From NCBI GenBank assembly GCA_943369525.1, contig CALRNL020000005.1:124001-188000 (forward strand): 64,000 nucleotides of DNA, given 5' to 3'. The notes below the pieces were generated by a model. The model worked only from the letters and a program-made list of their open reading frames with translations. It ran no database searches and was not told the DNA's origin. Of the stretch, positions 52,230 to 61,199 are shown in pieces; positions within the stretch are counted from its first letter, which is position 1; each line of letters begins with the position of its first letter. The stretch comes from BAIKAL-G1 sp943369525 (GTDB taxonomy: Bacteria; Cyanobacteriota; Cyanobacteriia; PCC-6307; Cyanobiaceae). The translations under genes and the position numbers were made by a program.

Positions 52230-53530
52230 GCCAGGGCCTCGAGCAACGGCTGCAGTTTCCAGCCCAGTTCCTCCGCTTCTCCAGCCGGATCGGAGTCGGC
52301 CACGATGCCGCAGCCGGCGTGGACCCGCAGCCGCTGGCCCTTCACCATGACGCTGCGGATCAGGATGTTGCTATCGAAGCTGCCATCGGCGCCGAGGCGG
52401 AACAGGGAACCGCAGTAGGGGCCCCGCGGCACCGGCTCGAGCTCACTCAAGCGTTGGCAGGCGCGCACCTTGGGGGCACCCGTGATCGAGCCCCCCGGCC
52501 AGCTGGCCCTTAGCAGGTCCACCGGCCCCAACCCGGGCCGCAACTGGCCGCGCACCACCGAGGTGAGGTGGTGCACCTGGCGGTAACTCTCCAGCCCCAC
52601 GAGTTGGTCGACCCGGATCGAGCCCGGCTGGCAGACCCGGCCCAGGTCGTTGCGCATCAGGTCGACGATCATCACGTTCTCGGCCCGGTCCTTGGGGTTG
52701 GTGACCAGGTCGGCGGCGGCATCGGCATCGACTACGGGATCGGGGCTGCGGGGGCGGGTGCCCTTGATCGGCCGGGTTTCCACGGCGCCACTGGCCGAAA
52801 CCTGCAAAAACCGCTCCGGCGAGGCCGACAGCACAGCCTCCAGGCTGGCGCCATCGCCAACGCTGGCGGCACTAGGGCCGCCAATCGCCAGGCCGGAGAA
52901 GGGGGCCGGGCAGTGGCGGCGCAACTGGCCGTAGAGGGCCAGGGGATCGGCGGGGGTCGCCAGAGCCTGCTCACAACAGGCGCTGAGGTTGGCCTGGAAC
53001 AGATCGCCCCGGGCGATCAACGCGCGCACCTGGCCCACCTGGTCGGCGAAGCGGGCGGCGCTGGTGTGCCAGTGCCAGGCCGCCAGGGGGATGGCGGCGG
53101 GTTCGGGGGGCGCCTGGTGGGGCAGGGCCTCGATCACGGCGGCCAGCTCGTTGAACAGGGCGCTGTCGCTGCCCTCCAGCCACAGCCGTTGCTGCTGTTG
53201 ATCGAGCCGCAGCACCGGGTCATGGCGGGCCGCCCAGAGCACGGCCATGTCGCTCGGGCGCCAGTGGTCGCCCGGTTCCACCCAGGCGCCGGCCCCGTAG
53301 GCCAACCAGCCCATCCAGTGGCCACCGCCGGCCACCATCGCCGCCAGGGCGCCAAAGGGGTCCTGGTCGCGGCAGACCACCAGCTCCTGGGGAGCCACCC
53401 CCAACACACTCCAGCGGCCCAGGTCCGTGCCGTCCCCATCCAGCCACACCAACCCCTCCCGGCCGAAGCTTTCGGCCAGGCCCCAGGCCAGGGACCAGGG
53501 ATCGCGCCAGGGCAGCTCCAGGCGCCTCAT
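52226..53530 (-). CDS. pabB: Aminodeoxychorismate synthase component I
   Basis: 434 residues of the TrpE/PabB chorismate-binding family. The C-terminal catalytic region shows RALIARGDLFQANLSACCEQ, SASPERFL, ETRPIKGTRPR, NPKDRAENVMIVDLMRNDLGRVC and SWPGGSITGAPKVRACQ; the PIKGTRPR lysine is the PabB-type hallmark. Adds ammonia to chorismate to give aminodeoxychorismate, paired with PabC. No glutamine amidotransferase subunit is adjacent. Overlaps queC by ATGA. Confidence 0.93.
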   Translation of the reverse strand: MRRLELPWRDPWSLAWGLAESFGREGLVWLDGDGTDLGRWSVLGVAPQELVVCRDQDPFGALAAMVAGGGHWMGWLAYGAGAWVEPGDHWRPSDMAVLWAARHDPVLRLDQQQQRLWLEGSDSALFNELAAVIEALPHQAPPEPAAIPLAAWHWHTSAARFADQVGQVRALIARGDLFQANLSACCEQALATPADPLALYGQLRRHCPAPFSGLAIGGPSAASVGDGASLEAVLSASPERFLQVSASGAVETRPIKGTRPRSPDPVVDADAAADLVTNPKDRAENVMIVDLMRNDLGRVCQPGSIRVDQLVGLESYRQVHHLTSVVRGQLRPGLGPVDLLRASWPGGSITGAPKVRACQRLSELEPVPRGPYCGSLFRLGADGSFDSNILIRSVMVKGQRLRVHAGCGIVADSDPAGEAEELGWKLQPLLEALA

Positions 53531-54228
53531 TGGCTCTGGTAGCGACCCTGGCGGCCCAGGGGGGTGGCCAGCTCCGGATGGCCCGCCTCGATCAGGGCGG
53601 CATCGCGGATGCGGCAGCTGTCGCAGCGGCCGCAGGGTTCGCTGCCGCCGCTATAGCAACTCCAGGTTTGGGCGATCGGCACCCCCAGCCGCAGGGCCTC
53701 GGCCACGATGCGCGTCTTCTGCCACTCCACCAGGGGGGCCCAGAGCTGGGCGCCGTGGCCTTCCCGGCCGGCCTTGCTGGCCAGATCGGCCAAGGTTTGG
53801 AAGGCCTGCAGATAATCGGGCCGGCAATCGGGGTAGCCGGAGTAATCCACCGCATTCACCCCCAGGACCAGCCGCTCGGCGCCCCGGGCCTCGGCCAGGC
53901 TCAGGCCCAGGGCGATGAACACGGTGTTGCGGCCCGGCACGTAGGTGGAAGGAATCACCCCGGCCTCCACCCCGGCGCTCGGCAGGGCGATGGCCGCATC
54001 GGTGAGCGAAGAGCCGCCCCAGGCCGCCAGGTTGACGGCAATCGTGTGGTGTTCGGCCAGACCCAGCTGCCCAGCCAGCCGGTCCGCCGCCACCAGTTCG
54101 CGGCGATGGCGCTGGCCGTAGTCGAAGGAGAGGCCGATGACCCGATGGCCCGCCTCCACCGCCAGGGCCGCCGCCGTGGCCGAATCAAGCCCGCCGGAGA
54201 GCAGGGCGATGGTGGTGGGGGTGCTCAA
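53527..54228 (-). CDS. queC: 7-cyano-7-deazaguanine synthase
   Basis: 233 residues. The ATP-pyrophosphatase loop is LLSGGLDSATAAALAVEAG. VPGRNTVFIALGLSLAE and NAVDYSGYPDCRP are family blocks, and the zinc Cys cluster is C-(8)-C-xx-C-xx-C in SCYSGGSEPCGRCDSC. Converts 7-carboxy-7-deazaguanine to preQ0 for queuosine. The start appears to be TTG 54228: homologues begin a few residues before TIALLSGG and no ATG/GTG lies nearby in frame. The 133 bp up to queE have no recognised gene. Confidence 0.92.
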   Translation of the reverse strand: MSTPTTIALLSGGLDSATAAALAVEAGHRVIGLSFDYGQRHRRELVAADRLAGQLGLAEHHTIAVNLAAWGGSSLTDAAIALPSAGVEAGVIPSTYVPGRNTVFIALGLSLAEARGAERLVLGVNAVDYSGYPDCRPDYLQAFQTLADLASKAGREGHGAQLWAPLVEWQKTRIVAEALRLGVPIAQTWSCYSGGSEPCGRCDSCRIRDAALIEAGHPELATPLGRQGRYQSQ

Positions 54229-54361
54229 GGACAGGGGGCGAAAGGGAAGCCGGAGCCAGGACAGGCCAGCCCCATGATGGCGCCGCCAAGCGCCCCAACC
54301 AGGGCCCCATCGAGCGCTTGCACCGGCTTGGGCGCGGCGGCGAGGCCGCCCCCAAGCCCAC

Positions 54362-55030
54362 TCAGCGCACGCCCAGCCATTTGTGGGTCTGCAGGCTGAG
54401 CCGCCATTCGGGCCGGGCCTGCACAAAGGCAACCGCAAGCTGCTGGCCCTCGGGGCAATCCCAGCCGGGTTGCAGCAGCAACAGGGGGCCTGGGGATTGG
54501 CCCGCCAGCCCGGCGGTGGGGTGCGTCTGCGGCCGGGCGCTGGCGGCGGCCGCCATGGCCAGGGCGAAGTCCAAATCGGCAGGGCTGTGCACCACCACCT
54601 TGAGCTCATCGCAGCGGGCCAACAGCTCTGGTGTGGGCGGCCGGTGGGGCTTGGGGGAGAGGGTGATCCAATCGAAGCGACCGCTCAGGGCGTTAACGCC
54701 GCTGGTTTCCAGGTGCAGGGGCAGGCCGGCGCCGGCCAGGGCGGCGCAGAGGGGCTCCAGGTCGTGTTCGAGGGGTTCGCCGCCGGTGATCACCACGAAG
54801 CCGGCTCCGGCGGCGGCGGCGGCCCGGACGTCATCCCCTAACTCGGCAAGCGGGCGCTTGGGATGGCTGAGCAAGGGCCAGGAGTGTTTGGTGTCACACC
54901 AGGGGCAGCCCACCGCGCAGCCCGCCAGGCGGATGAAGAAGGCACTGCGGCCAGCGTGGCAACCCTCCCCCTGCAGGGAGTGGAAGGTTTCCACCACCGG
55001 CAGGCTGGCGCCGCTTGGGGCGATCGCCAC
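54362..55030 (-). CDS. queE: 7-carboxy-7-deazaguanine synthase
   Basis: 222-residue radical SAM enzyme in preQ0/queuosine synthesis. VVETFHSLQGEGCHAGRSAFFIRLAGC is the family start. The cluster motif is C-AVG-C-PW-C (C-x3-C-x2-C) followed by DTKHSW, and VVITGGEPLEH is the conserved GGEP. Pairs functionally with QueC, which uses its product. Starts 3 bp after pyrG, on the same strand. Confidence 0.95.
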   Translation of the reverse strand: MAIAPSGASLPVVETFHSLQGEGCHAGRSAFFIRLAGCAVGCPWCDTKHSWPLLSHPKRPLAELGDDVRAAAAAGAGFVVITGGEPLEHDLEPLCAALAGAGLPLHLETSGVNALSGRFDWITLSPKPHRPPTPELLARCDELKVVVHSPADLDFALAMAAAASARPQTHPTAGLAGQSPGPLLLLQPGWDCPEGQQLAVAFVQARPEWRLSLQTHKWLGVR

Positions 55031-55033
55031 GGC

Positions 55034-56665
55034 TCAGGCCGCCAACAGCTGCTCCTCGGAGCGGGCCGGCAGCCGCTGCTGGGCCGCCGCGATCAGGCCC
55101 CGGAACAGGGGATGGGGCCGGCCGGGGCGCGAGAGGAATTCGGGGTGGAACTGGCAGGCGGTGAAGAAGGGATGGCCCTTGAGCTCAATCAGTTCCACCA
55201 GCCGGCCATCGGGGGAGGTGCCACTGATCTCATAGCCCGCCTCCACAAAGGCGGTGCGGTAGGCGTTGTTGAACTCATAGCGGTGGCGGTGGCGTTCGTA
55301 GACCACCTCCGCGCCATAGAGCTCCTGGCCCAGGGTGCCGGCCGTTAGGCGGCAGGGGTAAACCCCCAGGCGCATGGTGCCGCCCAGGTCGACCACATCC
55401 TGTTGCTCGGGCAAGAGGTTGATCACCGGATGGGGGGTGTGGGGATCGAGCTCAGCGCTAGTGGCCCCCACCAGGCCGGCCTGGTTGAGGGCCCACTCGA
55501 TCACGGCGCACTGCATGCCCAGGCACAGGCCCAGGAAGGGCACCTGCTGCTCCCGGGCCCAGCGGATCGCCGCCACCTTGCCATCCACACCCCGGTTACC
55601 AAAGCCGCCCGGCACCACCACCGCATCCATGCCCTGGAGCAGGCCCTCCGCCCCCTGGCTTTCGATCTGTTCGGCGCTCACCCAATGCAGATCGAGGCAG
55701 GCATCCCGGTCGATGCAGGCATGGCGCAGGGCTTCCACCACCGAGAGGTAGGCGTCATTGAGTTGCACGTACTTGCCGACCAGGGCCACCTTCACGGCCG
55801 GGCCTGGGTTGCGCAGCTTGTGCACCAGGTCGGCCCAGCGGGCCATGTCGCTATCCCGGTCATCGAGGCCCAATACCTCGAGCACCTGGCGGCTAAGGCC
55901 TTCGCGTTCCATGGCGATCGGCACCGCATAGATGCTGTCGGCATCGAGGGCCTGGATCACGGCCTTGGTGGCCACGCCGCAGAAGCCGCCGATCTTGGCC
56001 TTGAGGTCTTCGTTGATCGGCCGATCACTGCGGCACACCAGCACATCGGGCTGGATGCCAATCGAGCGCAATTCCTTAACCGAGTGCTGGGTGGGTTTGG
56101 TCTTGAGTTCGCCCGAGGTGCCGATAAAGGGCAGCAGGGTCACATGCACATAGGCCAGGTCGTTGCGGCCGACGTCGCCGCGGAATTCGCGAATCGCCTC
56201 GAGAAAGGGCAAGGATTCAATGTCACCGACCGTGCCACCGATCTCCGTGATCACCACATCGGCGCCGCTGTTGGCGGCCACCCGCTTGATGCGTTCGCGG
56301 ATTTCACCGGTGATATGGGGGATCACCTGAACGGTGCCGCCGTTGTAATCGCCGCGCCGTTCCTTGTTGATCACCGATTGGTAGATCGACCCCGTGGTCA
56401 CGCTGTTGAGGCGCGACATGGCCGTGTCGGTGAAGCGCTCGTAGTGGCCCAGGTCGAGATCGGTCTCGGCGCCGTCCTCGGTAACGAACACCTCGCCGTG
56501 TTGATAGGGGCTCATCGTGCCCGGATCAACGTTGAGGTAAGGGTCGAGCTTGAGGATCGACACGCTGTAACCGCGGGACTTCAGCAACCGTCCCAGGCTT
56601 GCCGCCACGATCCCCTTGCCGATGCTGGACACCACGCCACCGGTCACGAAGACAAATTTGGCCAT
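55034..56665 (-). CDS. pyrG: CTP synthase
   Basis: 543 residues. The N-terminal amidoligase domain starts MAKFVFVTGGVVSSIGKG, with GTMSPYQHGEVFVTEDGAETDLDLGHYERF. The C-terminal class I glutamine amidotransferase has the catalytic Cys in FLGLCLGMQCAVIEWA and HRHRYEFNN preceding the His/Glu FTACQFHPEFLSRP. Makes CTP from UTP using glutamine. All catalytic blocks intact. Confidence 0.98.
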   Translation of the reverse strand: MAKFVFVTGGVVSSIGKGIVAASLGRLLKSRGYSVSILKLDPYLNVDPGTMSPYQHGEVFVTEDGAETDLDLGHYERFTDTAMSRLNSVTTGSIYQSVINKERRGDYNGGTVQVIPHITGEIRERIKRVAANSGADVVITEIGGTVGDIESLPFLEAIREFRGDVGRNDLAYVHVTLLPFIGTSGELKTKPTQHSVKELRSIGIQPDVLVCRSDRPINEDLKAKIGGFCGVATKAVIQALDADSIYAVPIAMEREGLSRQVLEVLGLDDRDSDMARWADLVHKLRNPGPAVKVALVGKYVQLNDAYLSVVEALRHACIDRDACLDLHWVSAEQIESQGAEGLLQGMDAVVVPGGFGNRGVDGKVAAIRWAREQQVPFLGLCLGMQCAVIEWALNQAGLVGATSAELDPHTPHPVINLLPEQQDVVDLGGTMRLGVYPCRLTAGTLGQELYGAEVVYERHRHRYEFNNAYRTAFVEAGYEISGTSPDGRLVELIELKGHPFFTACQFHPEFLSRPGRPHPLFRGLIAAAQQRLPARSEEQLLAA

Positions 56666-56751
56666 GGCACCTCGGGCGAAGCCCCAATTTATCGGTTCAT
56701 GACAAAGGCCCGGCAGCCCGGGCCAGGACCCCTGGGCCAGGCCAGCCGAGC

Positions 56752-56776
56752 CCGGGCCCCTGGATCAGGGGCCCGG
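56752..56776 (-). terminator. GC-rich hairpin downstream of dps
   Basis: An 11-bp perfect stem CCGGGCCCCTG/CAGGGGCCCGG with a 3-nt loop GAT, starting 17 bp beyond the dps stop. No T tract follows. A role as dps terminator or 3' stabiliser is likely, leaving pyrG with its own promoter in the following 80 bp. Confidence 0.55.
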
Positions 56777-56793
56777 CCGAGCCAAGCGGGGCT

Positions 56794-57297
56794 TCAGCCC
56801 TCCAGGATGCTGCGCAGCATCCAGGCGGTCTTTTCGTGGATCTGCAGGCGCTGGGTGAGCAGGTCAGCGCTGGGCTGGTCGCCATACTCATCGGCTAGGG
56901 CGAAGACGGCCCGGGCGGTGCGCGCCACGGCCTCATGGCCGAGCACCAGCTCCCGCACCATCTCGGTGGCAGCGGGGATGCCCTGGGTTTCGCTGATCGA
57001 TGCCAATTTGGCAAAATTGGCACCGCCAAAGGGGGCGGGACAGCCGAGCGAGCGGATCCGCTCCGCAATGCCATCGAGGGCATCCCAGAGTTCGTTGTAT
57101 TGCCCCTCAAACATCAGGTGCAAGGTGTTGAACATCGGCCCGGTCACGTTCCAGTGGAAGCCGTGGGTCTTGCCGTAGAGCACGAAGGTGTCAGACAGCA
57201 GGCTCCCCAACCCTTCAGCAATCTTGAGACGCTGGTCCTCGGGCAGGCCAATATCAATCGGTTGGGCGCTGCTGGAGAGCGGAGCGGCGGCGGTCAT
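56794..57297 (-). CDS. dps: Dps-family ferritin
   Basis: 167 residues. The ferroxidase-centre region of Dps is visible: YGKTHGFHWNVTGPMF, then FEGQYNELWDALDGIAERIR, supplying the inter-subunit His, Asp and Glu ligands. Dodecameric iron storage and peroxide protection of DNA is the family role. The N-terminus is short and not Lys-rich, so direct DNA binding is uncertain. Stands alone, with a 192-bp gap to aspS. Confidence 0.93.
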   Translation of the reverse strand: MTAAAPLSSSAQPIDIGLPEDQRLKIAEGLGSLLSDTFVLYGKTHGFHWNVTGPMFNTLHLMFEGQYNELWDALDGIAERIRSLGCPAPFGGANFAKLASISETQGIPAATEMVRELVLGHEAVARTARAVFALADEYGDQPSADLLTQRLQIHEKTAWMLRSILEG

Positions 57298-57489
57298 GGG
57301 GAAGAAAGCGCAATGGACGGCCCCCTAGGGGCGACAGCTGCGTTCTAGCCCAAGCCCAAGCAGGCCGTCAGTCGCGCCCGCGGCCAGGGAAAGGGCCATG
57401 GGCGCCAGGGGAGCGGCGCCACCAGTGACCAGGGCCCTGGGGCAAAGGGAACAACCCCAGATTGCGCTTCGCTTCGGACGGACGAGCCC

Positions 57490-59322
57490 TTAATCCTCTT
57501 CCGTCCAGGTGCTAGCCACATGCAGCTCCTCGAGCTGCTTCGGGCTCACATCCGCCGGCGCCTGGGTCATCAGGCAGCGGGCCTGCTGGGTTTTGGGGAA
57601 GGCGATCGTGTCGCGGATCGATTCCTCGCCAGCCAGCAGCATCACCATGCGATCGAGGCCGAAGGCCAGGCCGCCGTGGGGCGGGGCCCCCATGTCGAGG
57701 GCCTCCATCAGGAAGCCGAACTGGCGGTTGGCCTCCTCCAGGGGCAGGCCGATCGTTTCCAACACCTGGCGCTGCAGGGCCGAATCGTGGATGCGCAGGG
57801 AGCCGCCGCCCAGCTCCAGGCCATTGAGCACCAGGTCGTAGGCCTGGGCCCGGGCCCCAGGCAGGGTGGCGGCCCACTGGGCCGGATCGTCGCCCAGGTC
57901 GCCGGTGTGGGGGGCGCAGAAGGGGTGGTGCAACGCTTCGAGGCGGTTTTCACCGGCGTTGAACTCGAACATCGGGAAATCAACCACCCAGAGGAAGTTC
58001 CAGGCGGCGTTGGCGCCATCGGCGGCCACCAGGCCCAGCTCCTTGGCCAGGAACTGGCGCACGCGATCGAGGGCCTTGTTCACCGTGGCCGTGTCACCGG
58101 CCCCAAAGAGCAGCAGGGTGCCGGGCACGGCGCCGGTGCGCTCGAGCAGCTCGGCCTTGGCCTCGGCAGAGAGGTTGTCCTTGATGGCGCCGATCGTGTC
58201 GATCTCGCCGCCCTCGCGCACGCGGATGAAGGCCAGGCCGCCGGCGCCGGCTGCCTGGGCCTGGGAAAACACATCACCACCGGGCTTGATGCGCACGTTG
58301 CTGAGGGCCTCATTGCCGCCGGGCACGGCGATGCACTTCACCGAACCCCCGGCCGCCACGGCGCCGGAGAACACCTTGAAGCCCATGCCGGCCACCAGGT
58401 CGCTCACGTTCACCAGCTCCATGCCGTAGCGGGTGTCGGGCCGGTCGGTGCCGTAGCGGTCCATGGCCCCGTGCCAGGTGAGGCGGGGGAAGGGCTGGGG
58501 CAGCTCGATGCCCTTCACGGCCTTCCAGATCGCACAGATGAGTTGTTCGTTGAGGGCCAGGATCTGCTCCTGGTCCATGAAGCTCATCTCCATGTCCAGC
58601 TGGGTGAACTCCGGCTGGCGATCGGCGCGCAGGTCTTCGTCGCGGAAGCAGCGGGCCACCTGGTAGTAGCGCTCTAGGCCGCCCACCATCAGCAGCTGCT
58701 TAAACAGCTGGGGCGACTGGGGTAGGGCAAACCATTCACCGCCACAGACCCGCGACGGCACCAGGTAATCGCGGGCACCTTCCGGGGTGGAGCGGGTCAG
58801 CACCGGCGTTTCCACCTCGATGAAGCCCTGGTCTTCGAGGAAGCGGCGGGCGGTTTGGATCGTGAGGTGGCGCAGGCGCAGGTTGCCGTTCATGCGCTCG
58901 CGGCGCAGGTCCAGGTAGCGGTGGCGCAGGCGCAGCTCCTCGCGGGTGTGCTCCTCGTCGTGCACCGACACCGGGAAGGGCAAGGTGCCCTTCACCGCAT
59001 TGAGCACGGTGATGGCACTGGCCAGCACCTCGATCTGGCCAGTGGCCAGGCGCTCGTTGATCGATTCGGCCGGCCGGGCCCGCACCCGGCCGCTCACCTG
59101 CAGCACGGTTTCGCTGCGCAGGTGTTCAGCCACGGCGAAGGCTTCGGCGCCCAGATCCGGATCCACCGTGATCTGCACGGTGCCGCTGCGGTCACGAAGG
59201 TCGATAAAGATCACGCCGCCATGGTCCCGGCGCCGGTCCACCCAGCCGCACAAGCTCACGTCCTGTCCGATGACGTCCTGAGCCAGATCACTGCGCAGAT
59301 CGCCGCACCCGTGGCTGCGCAT
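57490..59322 (-). CDS. aspS: Aspartyl-tRNA synthetase
   Basis: About 610 residues from ATG 59322 (MRSHGCGDLRS). OB-fold anticodon domain with VSLCGWVDRRRDHGGVIFIDLRDRSG. Class II motif 2 is in YYQVARCFRDEDLRADRQPEFTQLDMEMSF. A bacterial GAD domain is inserted around VNVSDLVAGMGFKVFSGA. Motif 3 is GLAFGLDRMVMLLAG. Whether it also charges tRNA-Asn cannot be judged. A TTG at 59340 is in frame but unlikely. Follows gcvT by about 100 bp. Confidence 0.97.
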   Translation of the reverse strand: MRSHGCGDLRSDLAQDVIGQDVSLCGWVDRRRDHGGVIFIDLRDRSGTVQITVDPDLGAEAFAVAEHLRSETVLQVSGRVRARPAESINERLATGQIEVLASAITVLNAVKGTLPFPVSVHDEEHTREELRLRHRYLDLRRERMNGNLRLRHLTIQTARRFLEDQGFIEVETPVLTRSTPEGARDYLVPSRVCGGEWFALPQSPQLFKQLLMVGGLERYYQVARCFRDEDLRADRQPEFTQLDMEMSFMDQEQILALNEQLICAIWKAVKGIELPQPFPRLTWHGAMDRYGTDRPDTRYGMELVNVSDLVAGMGFKVFSGAVAAGGSVKCIAVPGGNEALSNVRIKPGGDVFSQAQAAGAGGLAFIRVREGGEIDTIGAIKDNLSAEAKAELLERTGAVPGTLLLFGAGDTATVNKALDRVRQFLAKELGLVAADGANAAWNFLWVVDFPMFEFNAGENRLEALHHPFCAPHTGDLGDDPAQWAATLPGARAQAYDLVLNGLELGGGSLRIHDSALQRQVLETIGLPLEEANRQFGFLMEALDMGAPPHGGLAFGLDRMVMLLAGEESIRDTIAFPKTQQARCLMTQAPADVSPKQLEELHVASTWTEED

Positions 59323-59420
59323 GGCGGAACCCGAAATCAATTGGCGAGTTTCCCATGGCGAGCGGGCCGGGGTGCCGGCGCTGGCAGATTCGGCCCCAAT
59401 CGAACCAGCCCCGGGCGGCC

Positions 59421-60635
59421 TCAGGGGCGCCGATAGAAGGGCCGTTTGACCACCACGGCCGGCGCCGCCTTGCCGCGGATCTCCACCGCCAGTTCGCTGC
59501 CGAGCTTGGCGACCTCGCTGGGCACATAGGCCAGGGCAATCGCCTCCCCCAGGGTGGGGGACCAGCTGCCGCTGGTCACCACGCCCACCGTCTGGCCCTG
59601 GTGCAGCACCGGATAGCCGTGGCGGGCAATGGCCCGGCCCTGGAGCTTCAGGCCCACCAGCTTGCGTGCCACCCCCTCGGCGCTCTGGCGCTCCAGCACC
59701 TCGCGGCCGATGAAGGGCTTGGCCATCTCCAAGTGCACCAGCCAGCCCAGGCCCGCCTCCAGGGGGGTGGTGGTGGCATCAAGTTCGTTGCCATAGAGGG
59801 GCATGGCCGCCTCCAGCCGCAGGCTGTCGCGGGCGCCCAGGCCGCAGGGCACCACGCCGTCGTCGAGGAGTTGCTGCCAGAGGGCCAGGCCGGCTTCGCG
59901 GCCCAGCAGCAGTTCAAAGCCGTCTTCGCCGGTGTAACCGGTGCGGCCCACGAACAAGTCGGCCCCAGCGGCGGCCCCCATGGCCGAGCCCGCCAAGTGC
60001 AACTGGCGATGGCCAAAGCGGGGCAAGCCGGCCAGGGAAACGCCGGCCAAGGCTTCCAGCCGGGGCACCGCCTCGGGCCCCTGTAGGGCGAGCAGCACGC
60101 CATCGCCCTTGGCATCAGAGACGCGGATACCCCAGGGCTCCAGCTGGCTGCGGATCCAGGCCGTGTCGGCCTCGGCGCAGGCCGCATTGATCACCAGCAG
60201 CAGCCCGTCGGTTTCGACGCCAGGGGCCGAGTCGTTAGCCACCCGGCCCTGGTCGTACACGATCAGGTCATCGCGGATGCCGCCCGCGTCGTTCAGCAAC
60301 ACCGTGTAGCAGGCCTCACCGGGGCCGATGCGGAACAGGTCGCTGGGCACCAGGGCCTGGAGGGCATCCTTGGCGCCATCACCCCGCAGGCGCAGCACCC
60401 CCATGTGGGAGATATCAAACAGGCCGCAGCTGCTGCGCACCGCCTGGTGCTCCGCCACCAGACCGCTGAACTGCACCGCCATCTCCCAGCCGGCGAAGGG
60501 CACCACGCGTCCACCCGCCGCCTGGGCCGCCGCGAAAAGGGCCGTGCGCCGCAGGGCAGGGGCACCACCAGGGTGCTGGTCCGAAGGGCTGGCGGAGGCC
60601 CCAAGCGACGGTTCAGCCAGCGGAACGTCGGCCAT
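59421..60635 (-). CDS. gcvT: Glycine cleavage system T protein (aminomethyltransferase)
   Basis: 404 residues. Moves the methylene group from aminomethyl-lipoyl GcvH to tetrahydrofolate and releases ammonia; in cyanobacteria this recycles photorespiratory glycine. Family segments are RRTALFAAAQAAGGRVVPFAGWEM, SSCGLFDISHMG, RTGYTGEDGFELLL and TSGSWSPTLGEAIALAYV. The other gcv genes are not in the window. A structured leader precedes it. Confidence 0.96.
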   Translation of the reverse strand: MADVPLAEPSLGASASPSDQHPGGAPALRRTALFAAAQAAGGRVVPFAGWEMAVQFSGLVAEHQAVRSSCGLFDISHMGVLRLRGDGAKDALQALVPSDLFRIGPGEACYTVLLNDAGGIRDDLIVYDQGRVANDSAPGVETDGLLLVINAACAEADTAWIRSQLEPWGIRVSDAKGDGVLLALQGPEAVPRLEALAGVSLAGLPRFGHRQLHLAGSAMGAAAGADLFVGRTGYTGEDGFELLLGREAGLALWQQLLDDGVVPCGLGARDSLRLEAAMPLYGNELDATTTPLEAGLGWLVHLEMAKPFIGREVLERQSAEGVARKLVGLKLQGRAIARHGYPVLHQGQTVGVVTSGSWSPTLGEAIALAYVPSEVAKLGSELAVEIRGKAAPAVVVKRPFYRRP

Positions 60636-60673
60636 GGCAGCACTGCCGCTCAGAACGAATGAATCCTATGGAG

Positions 60674-60787
60674 CCCCCTTGCCAAGGCGACCGACCCGGA
60701 ACCGGGTGCAGGGGGACGCCAAGGACCCGATCGAGAAGAGATTCCGAACCTTGGCACGGCCAGGTTGGTTTCCAACGGATCCGTGCC
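60674..60787 (-). promoter_or_regulatory. Structured leader/divergent region of gcvT
   Basis: Two nested-hairpin structures: CCCCCT (60674-60679) with AGGGGG (60710-60715) around ACCCGG-AA-CCGGGT (60694-60707); and GGCACGG (60753-60759) with CCGTGCC (60781-60787) around GTTGG-TTT-CCAAC (60764-60776). Both lie in the 181-bp gap between divergent genes, upstream of gcvT. They do not match the glycine riboswitch core I would expect for gcvT, so any regulatory role is unproven. Confidence 0.35.
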
Positions 60788-60816
60788 TAGTTTGGGCGGC
60801 CCCGATCAAGCCCTGG

Positions 60817-61047
60817 ATGGGTCATCGCCCCAGCTGCCGCAGTTGCCGCCACTGCACCCCTGCCGCCGGGGTGGAGATGGGCTGGTGCCAGCTGCGCCGA
60901 CTGGCGATCCACCCCGAGCTGGCCGGTGAGGTCTGGTGTCACCACTGGGTGGCAACCGCAGGGCGCCTGCCCCTGGTCGCTGGAAACGAACCAGACGAAC
61001 GCGGCCGCAGGGATCACCAGCTTGCCCTGGCCGAATTTCTGACCTAA
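60817..61047 (+). CDS. Small Cys/His-rich protein (possible zinc-binding)
   Basis: 76 codons from ATG 60817, or 56 from ATG 60877. The spacing of metal-ligand residues is suggestive: CRSCRHC near the N-terminus, GWCQLRRLAIHPEL in the middle and EVWCHHW after it, resembling small cyanobacterial treble-clef or zinc-ribbon proteins. Third-position GC is high through the frame. Function unknown. Divergent from gcvT. Confidence 0.5.
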   Translation: MGHRPSCRSCRHCTPAAGVEMGWCQLRRLAIHPELAGEVWCHHWVATAGRLPLVAGNEPDERGRRDHQLALAEFLT

Positions 61048-61199
61048 GCCACCCGGCAATGGGCCGACCCAATCGGGTGGGTTGTTACACCAACTACCAA
61101 ACGTCCCGGTCAAGGCCCACAGATGTATCGCAGCTGCTAGGGCTGGGACCGCAGAGGTGTGATAATGGGCTGAATAAATCGATACACGGGGTTGGGTGG

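Noticed and set aside
60636..60816. Glycine riboswitch upstream of gcvT
   Set aside because: Hairpins are present but I cannot find the conserved glycine aptamer core, so I report only a structured region.
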